From CAYNTS01 sp964400495 (GTDB lineage Bacteria > Fidelibacterota > Marinisomatia > SCGC-AAA003-L08 > D37C17), in NCBI GenBank assembly GCA_964400495.1, contig CAYNTS010000064.1, positions 1 through 11,876 on the forward strand: a DNA stretch of 11,876 nt, read 5' to 3'. The notes below the pieces were generated by a model. The model saw nothing but the letters and a program-made list of their open reading frames with translations. It did no database searches and was not told the origin of the DNA. Below are positions 1 through 6,313 of this stretch, piece by piece. The stretch's first letter is position 1; the number at the start of each line of letters is the position of its first letter. Made by a program: the position numbers and the translations under genes.

Positions 1-41
1 AATATATTTCAAAATAAATTATCTGATTCTAAAATTAAATT

Positions 42-125
42 ATGACACAACCTCTAAAGTCATGGGCTGGTTGGTTGCTTTTCCTCATGATATGGGCATT
101 ACACATAGGGTTTACTTTTCTGTAA
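42..125 (+). CDS. possible 27-aa hydrophobic micro-ORF converging on nadE (doubtful)
   Basis: A short plus-strand ORF begins with ATG at 42 and stops with TAA at 123-125. An in-frame stop sits just upstream at 36-38, so it cannot be the tail of a longer gene. The peptide would be almost entirely one membrane-spanning segment, tryptophan-rich, with a lysine at residue 6 and hydrophobic residues from about 8 to 27. Its last 14 bases overlap the 3' end of nadE in convergent orientation. The stretch is visibly richer in G and C than the flanking sequence, which is the main reason to mention it. There is no clear Shine-Dalgarno motif. It may be a chance ORF in an intergenic tail; no family is recognised. 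Confidence 0.15.
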   Translation: MTQPLKSWAGWLLFLMIWALHIGFTFL

Positions 126-1722
126 ATTGGTTCACAATAGGGTAGCGTCGCCCAATGCCAAATGCTTTTGGTGATATACGAATCCCTGGAGGTGCTTGAC
201 GGCGTTTATATTCAGCAAATCGAATTTTACGAAGTAAATCAAAAATAAGTTTAGCATCTTCCCCTTCTGCAATTAGGGTGTGGGCATGTTTTCTATCGGT
301 TATAATGCTATCCACAAGCGGACTTATTACATCATAATCAAATGGGTCAACTTGGTTGGGTCGCAGTTCTGCTGATGGGGGTTTGTTTAGTGTACCATCT
401 GGAATAACTTCACACCCAGAATGGTCATTTATCCATCTAGAAACAGCATACACTTGGGTTTTATTTAAATCACTTATTACACCAATTGCTCCTGCCATGT
501 CGCCATACATTGTGCAATAACCAAGAGCAGTTTCGGTTTTATTACCCGTATTTAATAACAGAGCATTATGCTTATTTGCAATAGCCATTAAAAGATTCCC
601 ACGAATACGTGCTTGGAGATTCTCTTCAGCTAGACCAGACTGAGTATCCTTGAAAAAGGGATCGAGTTCTTCTAAAAACCTTTCATTGATTCCCTTTATT
701 GGGATAATCTCAAATTTGATTCCTAAATTTTGAGCTAAAAGTTCTGCGTCAGAAATACTATGGTCAGAGGAAAAAATAGAAGGCATGGATACACCAATTA
801 CATTTTCTGTCCCCAATGCCTCGTTTGCAATGCAAGCAGTGAGTGCAGAATCAATCCCCCCACTCAAACCGATAACTGCTTTTGAATGATTTGTTTTAGT
901 GAAATAATCTTTAACTCCTAAAGTTAACGCATTGAATATCTGCTCATTTTCAGATAGTTGAGTTTGCTTAATAGTTGGAGCATTTTCAATATCAATTATT
1001 TTTATATCTTCTTTAAATGGGGAGCATAATTCAAGTAATTCACCGTATTGGTTTAGGATAAATGATTGCCCATCAAACACTAATTCATCTTGTGCTCCAA
1101 CTAAATTGCAATATATAAAGTATTGCTTTAAGTCTTTTGACTTAGTGTTTGCTATTGCTATACGTTCATTAATTCTGTTAATGTGGAATGGAGATGCTGA
1201 AATATTTATTATGAGATCAGCACCTTTGTCGGATAATTGCTTTGTAACTTTGGTTTGATACGCATCATCCCACATATCTTCACATATTTCTACACCTAAA
1301 GAAATTGGCTTAGAATTTATATTAACTTCAATGGGCTCTATTGATTTAGATGGGGTGAAATACCTATCTTCATCGAATACATCATAGGTTGGGAGCAATG
1401 ACTTATCACGATATCCAACTACACCCCCATTCTGTAAGATTACAGCTGTATTAAATAGCTGATCATTTACAACCCTAACTGCACCTAAAACAACAACTGT
1501 TGAACTCACAACTTTGGAAATATCGCTAATTGCAGATTCTACTGCTTCAATAAAATTGGATTCATACAGTAAATCTTGAGGAGGGTAACCAGTTAAAACC
1601 AATTCAGGGAAAACAAGTATATCTGCCTTCCCTGAAATTTGATTTATTATATCAATAATTTTATTCGTGTTTCCACGAATATCACCAACAGTTGGATTTA
1701 TTTGCCCAAGGGCTATTTTCAT
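112..1722 (-). CDS. nadE: glutamine-dependent NAD(+) synthetase
   Basis: Catalyses the ATP-dependent amidation of nicotinate adenine dinucleotide to NAD+, the last step of NAD synthesis, in the cytoplasm, using ammonia released from glutamine. The 536-aa protein has the two-domain bacterial layout. An N-terminal nitrilase-fold glutaminase (about 1-250) carries the expected Glu-Lys-Cys triad: E40 in FPELVLTGYP, K107 in YRDKSLLP and C147 in EICEDMW. The C-terminal synthetase (about 262-536) has the P-loop SGGIDS at 287-292, then NTGNKTE near 391-397 and KPPSAELRP near 447-455. The glutaminase half means it can use glutamine rather than only free ammonia. The start is supported by an AAGGTG motif about 6 nt before the ATG. 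It lies 88 bp after asnS, a gap long enough for its own promoter. No truncation or missing catalytic residue is seen. Confidence 0.96.
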   Translation of the reverse strand: MKIALGQINPTVGDIRGNTNKIIDIINQISGKADILVFPELVLTGYPPQDLLYESNFIEAVESAISDISKVVSSTVVVLGAVRVVNDQLFNTAVILQNGGVVGYRDKSLLPTYDVFDEDRYFTPSKSIEPIEVNINSKPISLGVEICEDMWDDAYQTKVTKQLSDKGADLIINISASPFHINRINERIAIANTKSKDLKQYFIYCNLVGAQDELVFDGQSFILNQYGELLELCSPFKEDIKIIDIENAPTIKQTQLSENEQIFNALTLGVKDYFTKTNHSKAVIGLSGGIDSALTACIANEALGTENVIGVSMPSIFSSDHSISDAELLAQNLGIKFEIIPIKGINERFLEELDPFFKDTQSGLAEENLQARIRGNLLMAIANKHNALLLNTGNKTETALGYCTMYGDMAGAIGVISDLNKTQVYAVSRWINDHSGCEVIPDGTLNKPPSAELRPNQVDPFDYDVISPLVDSIITDRKHAHTLIAEGEDAKLIFDLLRKIRFAEYKRRQAPPGIRISPKAFGIGRRYPIVNQFTEK

Positions 1723-1767
1723 TTACACCTTTTCAAAGTACTTATCTTTTTCCCAATTGTTTGGATT

Positions 1768-1795
1768 ATTATAAATATATTCCTGCTTGAATTAA
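1768..1795 (-). promoter_or_regulatory. candidate sigma-70-type promoter for nadE
   Basis: On the minus strand the asnS-nadE gap contains a perfect TATAAT (-10) at 1773-1768. A weak -35 (TTAATT, 3 of 6 matches to TTGACA) lies 16 nt upstream at 1795-1790. Transcription would begin near 1761, giving a 5' leader of about 40 nt before the nadE ATG. In sequence this AT-rich a TATAAT can arise by chance, so the support is modest. Confidence 0.3.
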
Positions 1796-1803
1796 CCTTC
1801 AAG
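1786..1803 (-). repeat. small inverted repeat just after asnS
   Basis: A perfect 6-bp inverted repeat (CTTGAA, loop GGTTAA, TTCAAG) begins 7 nt after the asnS stop codon on the minus strand. It has little G+C and no following U-run, so it is a weak terminator candidate at best. It overlaps the upstream end of the candidate nadE promoter and may be fortuitous. Confidence 0.2.
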
Positions 1804-1810
1804 ATAATTT

Positions 1811-3103
1811 TTACGGTTTTAATCGACCTATTGTGCGTGCAAATGGAATTGTTTCTCTGATATGTGGTAATTTACAAATCCATGCAACCACGCGTTCAAT
1901 ACCCATTCCAAAACCTGAATGTGGAACGGATCCATATCGTCTTAAATCTAAATACCACTCATAATCTTCTTGATTTAATTCTTCTGCAGCAATTCGTTCA
2001 AGTAAAATATCAATATCAGTTTCACGTTCGGAACCGCCAACTATCTCACCATATCCTTCCGATGCTAATATGTCCATACCCAAAACAACTTTTTCATTTT
2101 CAGGGTCTCGTTTCATATAGAATGCTTTAATGTCTGATGGAAACCTATGTACAATTACTGGTTTGTCAAATTGCTCAGCAATATAGGTTTCATGCGGTGC
2201 ACCAAAATCATCTCCCCATTCAAATTCAATCCCGCCATCATTCAACATTTTGACAGCATCGGTATAACTGACTCGAGGGAAAGGTGCTTTAATATTCTCA
2301 AGTTTGGAGATATCACGCTCTAATGTTTCAAGTTCCGTTTTTTTGTTTTCCAATACTCGCTGAACGATAAATTCAATTAGTTTTTCCGACCATTCCATAT
2401 CTTCTTCAATATCACAGAATGCAATTTCTGGTTCTACCATCCAAAATTCTGTTAAATGACGGCGAGTTTTGCTTTTTTCAGCTCTAAATGTTGGACCAAA
2501 ATTATAATGGCGACCATGTGCCATAGCAGATGCCTCACCATAAAGTTGCCCTGTTTGTGCCAAATATGCAGTTTCCTCGAAGTATTCTGTGCTAAACAGG
2601 GTTGATGTACCCTCAGCAGCAGAGGGTGTAAAAATTGGCGAATCTACTAATGTGAAATCATTGGAATCAAAAAAATCTCGTACAGCTTTAATAATTTCAT
2701 GACGAACCCTTACAATTGCATGTTGCCGTTTTGAACGTAACCACAAATGTCTGTGATTCATTAAAAAGTCAGTTCCATGTTCTTTTGGAGTAATTGGATA
2801 GTCATTACTAATATGAAAAATTGACAATGATTTTACTAATAATTCAAACCCACCAGGTGCACGGTCATTTTTCACAACTTCCCCAACAACCGACAGAGAT
2901 GATTCTTGTGTTAATCGTTTAAAATCTTCAAACTGGTCTTCTCCAACATCATTTTTAACAAATATACATTGGATGATTCCAAAACCATCTCGAAGCATTA
3001 AAAAACCAATTTTTCCACTTCGTCGGGAATTATACACCCACCCGTTTAACTTGACTTCTTGTCCTTCAAATTCACTAATCTTATTTACTCTTGCTACTTG
3101 CAT
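1811..3103 (-). CDS. asnS: asparaginyl-tRNA synthetase (class IIb)
   Basis: Charges tRNA-Asn with asparagine in the cytoplasm. At 430 aa it has an N-terminal OB-fold anticodon-binding domain (about 15-100) and a class II catalytic core. Visible signatures are KEHGTDFLMNHRHLWLRS at about 107-124, motif 2 starting FRAEKS at 207 and continuing RRHLTEFWMVEPE to 226, and motif 3 GFGMGIERVV at 397-406. The end reads HIRETIPFARTIGRLKP. The RHLTEFWMVEPE form of motif 2 and the HIRETIPF tail are typical of AsnRS rather than AspRS. It also lacks the large insertion of bacterial AspRS, so I call asparaginyl. The compact length resembles the shorter bacterial/archaeal-like AsnRS type. An AGGAA motif precedes the ATG by 5 nt. 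The 67-bp gap to lptE contains a TATGAT element with only a weak -35 partner, so a separate promoter is uncertain. Confidence 0.94.
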   Translation of the reverse strand: MQVARVNKISEFEGQEVKLNGWVYNSRRSGKIGFLMLRDGFGIIQCIFVKNDVGEDQFEDFKRLTQESSLSVVGEVVKNDRAPGGFELLVKSLSIFHISNDYPITPKEHGTDFLMNHRHLWLRSKRQHAIVRVRHEIIKAVRDFFDSNDFTLVDSPIFTPSAAEGTSTLFSTEYFEETAYLAQTGQLYGEASAMAHGRHYNFGPTFRAEKSKTRRHLTEFWMVEPEIAFCDIEEDMEWSEKLIEFIVQRVLENKKTELETLERDISKLENIKAPFPRVSYTDAVKMLNDGGIEFEWGDDFGAPHETYIAEQFDKPVIVHRFPSDIKAFYMKRDPENEKVVLGMDILASEGYGEIVGGSERETDIDILLERIAAEELNQEDYEWYLDLRRYGSVPHSGFGMGIERVVAWICKLPHIRETIPFARTIGRLKP

Positions 3104-3170
3104 ACATTTCCTATTTATTAAACCAATTAATCATAACTGTTAAATCTTATTTCTTAAATTGTAATTATAT

Positions 3171-3761
3171 TTACCACGTTGATGTAATTTCATTACCAAT
3201 ACGTTCAGTCAATTTTCTAACTGCAATGGCGATTGCACTATCTCGTGGTGGACCTATTTCGTCTTCATCTTCACTATCTACATATCCATCATTATCGTTA
3301 TCAATTCCATCAGAATTAATATCTACACCTGTTCCGTACGCACCCCATTCACTCATATCTTTTTCAAACAGTGGCTGATTATTAATTAAATCGTACCACA
3401 CAACCTTTGCTTTTATCGTAATTTTCCACTCCTCAACTTGTTCGTAATCCAAACCAGATTCTAAAGTATACGAATATGGATTATCCGTAATTGATTTCAC
3501 AGATACATCTAATTGGCTATCTGCAAATTCGCGAGATACAAGTTCAAGTACATTTTCATTTATCATTAACTCATTTAACTGTGTGTTCATTAGTTCAGAA
3601 ATTGAATATTCAGTGGATTCATTAATAACTGGTGATACAGAAATACTTTTAATATGTGCAGGAAGTGATCCTTTTAAAGAATAATATCCGCAGCCAATAA
3701 ACATTACAGATGTGCTTACTAAAAGTAATCTTAAAAAATATTTTTTCACTTCATACTTCAT
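3171..3761 (-). CDS. lptE: LptE-like LPS-assembly outer-membrane lipoprotein with an acidic EF-hand-like insert
   Basis: A 196-aa predicted lipoprotein. It has a basic N terminus (KKYFLR), a hydrophobic stretch and a lipobox ending FIGC with the lipidated cysteine at residue 24. CGYYSLKGSLPAHIKSI follows, the start I associate with LptE, the lipoprotein that plugs and assembles the LptD LPS-export barrel in the outer membrane. The middle holds an alpha/beta pattern with conserved-looking WYDL and SEWGAYG segments, and the C terminus (RDSAIAIAVRKLTERI) looks like the usual final helix. Between these, residues 144-168 form a very acidic loop containing DNDNDGYVDSED, a good match to a calcium-binding EF-hand loop. 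It is 38 nt after the activator gene, so it is likely co-transcribed with it. The ATG at 3761 lies inside a heptamer repeat, and a stop two codons upstream rules out an earlier start in this frame. The LptE assignment rests on the N-terminal signature and context; sequence conservation in this family is low. Confidence 0.78.
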   Translation of the reverse strand: MKYEVKKYFLRLLLVSTSVMFIGCGYYSLKGSLPAHIKSISVSPVINESTEYSISELMNTQLNELMINENVLELVSREFADSQLDVSVKSITDNPYSYTLESGLDYEQVEEWKITIKAKVVWYDLINNQPLFEKDMSEWGAYGTGVDINSDGIDNDNDGYVDSEDEDEIGPPRDSAIAIAVRKLTERIGNEITSTW

Positions 3762-3780
3762 ACTTCAAACTTCAAACTTA
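3747..3780 (-). repeat. heptanucleotide tandem repeat across the lptE start codon
   Basis: Read on the minus strand, 3780 to 3747 is a partial unit TAAGTT followed by TGAAGTT, TGAAGTA, TGAAGTA and TGAAGTG: four full 7-bp units plus a fragment. The lptE ATG (3761-3759) is formed at the junction of two units. A second ATG one unit later (3754) is in another frame and meets TGA after two codons. The unit is 7 bp, so copy-number changes shift the reading frame relative to upstream sequence. Confidence 0.85.
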
Positions 3781-3785
3781 TTTAT

Positions 3786-3795
3786 TCTTCCTTCA
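3786..3795 (-). promoter_or_regulatory. distant Shine-Dalgarno-like motif for lptE
   Basis: GAAGGAAGAA on the minus strand is the only purine-rich Shine-Dalgarno-like element upstream of lptE. It ends about 24 nt from the ATG instead of the usual 5-10, with the heptamer repeat in between. Translation may instead depend on coupling to the upstream activator gene, whose stop is at 3802-3800. Confidence 0.35.
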
Positions 3796-3799
3796 AACA

Positions 3800-5026
3800 T
3801 CATTTACTGTTTTTTCTATCAATTCCATATTCATTGATTTTACGATACAATGTTCGCTCAGAAATATGTAATGCACGAGCTGTTTTCCGTCTATTTCCAT
3901 CAAACTTTTCCAATGTTCGCTCAATAATTTCCTGTTCCATTTCACTCATTGTGAGCTCACCCACAGCTTCGTCTTGAATCCCTTTGACCTGTCCATCTTC
4001 AATATCTACCAAATTATCCCTATCAATATTACCAACATCTGACCCACTAGTTGGAAGAAATAATGCAGGATTTGCAGGTTGCATTTCTTCGGAGGTCATT
4101 TTTCCAGTTCCAAGAAGCATTTGTTTTATTTCATTTACATCTTGACGAAGGAATAATAATTGTTTTAAAATTAATTCTCGTTCAATTTTATCAGAATCAC
4201 CATCAACAAATACTGGCAAGTTAGGATTTGAATCGTATGAATTTGTTCCAAAATGTTTATTCACTATTTCATCTGTTATTCGCTCTCCTCGATTCATTAC
4301 GAGTAAACTCTCAACAGTATTCTTTAATTCACGAATATTCCCTGGCCATGAGTGGTTTTTTAGTGCAGTAATTGCTTCTTTACTGAACCCTTTAAATGGG
4401 ATATCATTCTTTGCTGTAAATTGAAGCCCAAACCTCTCAGTATATAGATGCAAATCGCTCAAATGATCTTTTAACGCAGGTACATGAATATTAATTGTCT
4501 TGAGTCGAAAATATAAATCTTGCCTAAAATTTCCATTTTTAACTTCATCAGTAAGATTTCTATTTGTAGCAGCGACTATCCTAACATCCACTTTATTTGT
4601 TTTTGTATCGCCAACTTTCATAAACTCACCTTGCTCAATCACACGCAATAGTTTTGCTTGTGTTTCAAGAGGGAGTTCGCCAATTTCATCTAGAAATATT
4701 GTCCCTTTATGAGCTGCTTCAAAATACCCTTTTCTAGCTTCTGAAGCTCCAGTAAAAGACCCTTTCTTATGACCAAATAATTCACTTTCAATAATACCTG
4801 CAGGGATAGCTGCACAATTAACAGTAATTAAAGATTCAAATTTTCGCCGACTATTCTTATGAATAGCTTTGGCAACCATTTCCTTCCCCGAACCAGAATC
4901 CCCAGTAACCAGTACAGAAATATCAGTATTTGCTACTTGACCAATTAAGGTCAACATTTCAATTATTTGTTCAGATTCACCAATAATTCCAACTGAACGG
5001 CGTATTTTTTCAATATCAATAATCAT
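3800..5026 (-). CDS. sigma-54-type transcriptional activator without a receiver domain (AAA+ plus Fis-type HTH)
   Basis: A 408-aa bacterial enhancer-binding protein. The AAA+ domain starts almost at once (about residue 12) and runs to about 245. It has Walker A GDSGSGKE (42-49), the sigma-54 contact loop as GSFTGA (89-94, a Ser variant of GAFTGA), Walker B FLDEIGELP (111-119), sensor I ATNRNL (153-158), arginine-finger region FRQDLYFRL (167-175) and sensor II WPGNIREL (227-234). A linker follows, with an amphipathic, coiled-coil-like helix at about 279-305 and a low-complexity acidic stretch. A Fis-type helix-turn-helix closes the protein at about 365-400 (GNRRKTARALHISERTLYRKI). There is no N-terminal receiver, GAF or PAS domain, so how it is switched on is not visible. 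The ATG is 2 nt after the purD stop with GAGGG 9 nt upstream, so the pair is probably translationally coupled. I recall similar stand-alone activators next to lptE in Bacteroidota. Targets are unknown. Confidence 0.9.
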   Translation of the reverse strand: MIIDIEKIRRSVGIIGESEQIIEMLTLIGQVANTDISVLVTGDSGSGKEMVAKAIHKNSRRKFESLITVNCAAIPAGIIESELFGHKKGSFTGASEARKGYFEAAHKGTIFLDEIGELPLETQAKLLRVIEQGEFMKVGDTKTNKVDVRIVAATNRNLTDEVKNGNFRQDLYFRLKTINIHVPALKDHLSDLHLYTERFGLQFTAKNDIPFKGFSKEAITALKNHSWPGNIRELKNTVESLLVMNRGERITDEIVNKHFGTNSYDSNPNLPVFVDGDSDKIERELILKQLLFLRQDVNEIKQMLLGTGKMTSEEMQPANPALFLPTSGSDVGNIDRDNLVDIEDGQVKGIQDEAVGELTMSEMEQEIIERTLEKFDGNRRKTARALHISERTLYRKINEYGIDRKNSK

Positions 5027-5028
5027 AA

Positions 5029-6312
5029 TTATTTACCCTCATTTTGATACTTTAACCCTCTTTGTCCAATATCTTTACGGTAGAATTTACCACTAAAATC
5101 AACCCTCTCAACAATTTTGTAAGCATCTTGGATTGCTGATTCCAAATCATCGCCAAATCCAACTACATTTAAAACTCTCCCTCCAGAAGTTACAATTTTT
5201 TGATTTTCATCAATTTTGGTACCTGCATGAAACACCAAATCACTACCTAAATTATCTAATCCATGAATTTCCATTCCTTTTGGATAAGAGGCAGGATATC
5301 CTTCTGCAGAAAGCACAACTGTAACTGCAGTTTTGGATGAAATATTTATTTCAGATTCGTTTATTTTACCATCAGTTGCATTTGCTAACAGTTCAAACAA
5401 AGAAGATTCTAGCAATGGAAAAACAACTTGTGTTTCAGGGTCCCCCATTCGAACATTAAACTCAATAACGAATGGCTCACCATCCACTATCATTATTCCT
5501 GCATATAAAAATCCAACAAATGGATGACCTTCAGCAATCATTGCATCAAGAGTTGGTTTAATAATTTGGTTACTTACTTTTCCTAACATTTCTGGAGTTG
5601 ATAATGGAGTTGGGGAATATGCTCCCATTCCACCGGTATTGGGTCCCAAGTCGTTATCCAAAGCTCTCTTATGGTCTTGAGCAGAGTTTAAAATAACAAA
5701 GTTGTTTCCATCACACACTGCAAATACTGAAAGTTCTTCACCAATTAAACATTTTTCAACAGATACTTCATTCCCTGCATCGCCAAAAGTTGCATCATCA
5801 TACATTGCTTTTAATGCATCTTCAAACTCATTTTCAGTGTGACAAACTATTACCCCTTTCCCAGCAGCTAATCCATCAGCTTTTAATACAATTGGTAGTT
5901 CAAGTACTTCTTTAACTCTTTCTGCTTTATCTCTTGTATTACATGAATAATACTCTGGGTGTGGGATGTTATATTTTTTCATTATATCTCGTGCAAACAG
6001 TTTGCTACTTTCCAGTTGAGATGCAAATTTATCAGGTCCAAAAATAGGTAAACCTTCTGATTTGAAAGTGTTAACAATCCCTTCAGACAAAGGTGCTTCT
6101 GGACCAACAATTGTTAATCCAATATTATTATTTTTCACAAATGAAACAACCTCATTGTGATTTGAAACATCCAATTTTATATTCTCAGAAATTGATGCTG
6201 TACCCCCATTCCCTGGAGCACAATAAATTTTACTTACATTTTCATCTTTATTTAATGCCCATACAAAAGCATGCTCTCTTCCACCACCACCTAATACTAA
6301 TACATTTTCCAT
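5029..6312 (-). CDS. purD: phosphoribosylamine--glycine ligase (GAR synthetase)
   Basis: Joins glycine to 5-phosphoribosylamine using ATP, the second step of de novo purine synthesis, in the cytoplasm. The protein is 427 aa from this start, the usual PurD length. Visible family marks are the N-terminal VLGGGGREHA (6-15), IVGPEAPLSEG (68-78), the ATP-grasp segment LKADGLAAGKGV (143-154), LGPNTGGMGAYSPTP (222-236), and the metal/ATP-binding EFNVRMGDPETQ (284-295), followed by the C-terminal domain. I chose the ATG at 6312 because it gives the canonical N terminus and has GGGAA 8 nt upstream. An in-frame ATG at 6327 would add five residues and overlap uvrB by 14 nt, but it lacks a well-placed ribosome-binding site. 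It begins 1 nt after the uvrB stop and ends 2 nt before the activator gene, so it sits mid-operon. It stands apart from other pur genes in this window. Confidence 0.96.
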   Translation of the reverse strand: MENVLVLGGGGREHAFVWALNKDENVSKIYCAPGNGGTASISENIKLDVSNHNEVVSFVKNNNIGLTIVGPEAPLSEGIVNTFKSEGLPIFGPDKFASQLESSKLFARDIMKKYNIPHPEYYSCNTRDKAERVKEVLELPIVLKADGLAAGKGVIVCHTENEFEDALKAMYDDATFGDAGNEVSVEKCLIGEELSVFAVCDGNNFVILNSAQDHKRALDNDLGPNTGGMGAYSPTPLSTPEMLGKVSNQIIKPTLDAMIAEGHPFVGFLYAGIMIVDGEPFVIEFNVRMGDPETQVVFPLLESSLFELLANATDGKINESEINISSKTAVTVVLSAEGYPASYPKGMEIHGLDNLGSDLVFHAGTKIDENQKIVTSGGRVLNVVGFGDDLESAIQDAYKIVERVDFSGKFYRKDIGQRGLKYQNEGK

Positions 6313-6313
6313 T

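Noticed and set aside
64..79. Sigma-54-like -24/-12 promoter on the plus strand (GG, 10 nt, GC with TTGCT)
   Set aside because: The match is partial (the T before the GG is missing), it points into the 3' end of nadE with no gene to drive, and it falls inside the G-rich part of the micro-ORF, so it is most likely chance.
1786..1803. Rho-independent terminator after asnS
   Set aside because: The stem is only 6 bp, low in G+C, and lacks a following U-run; kept only as a small inverted repeat.
3091..3378. 95-codon plus-strand ORF over the asnS-lptE junction
   Set aside because: Mostly antisense to lptE; serine-rich composition mirrors the acidic loop on the other strand, and there is no ribosome-binding site.
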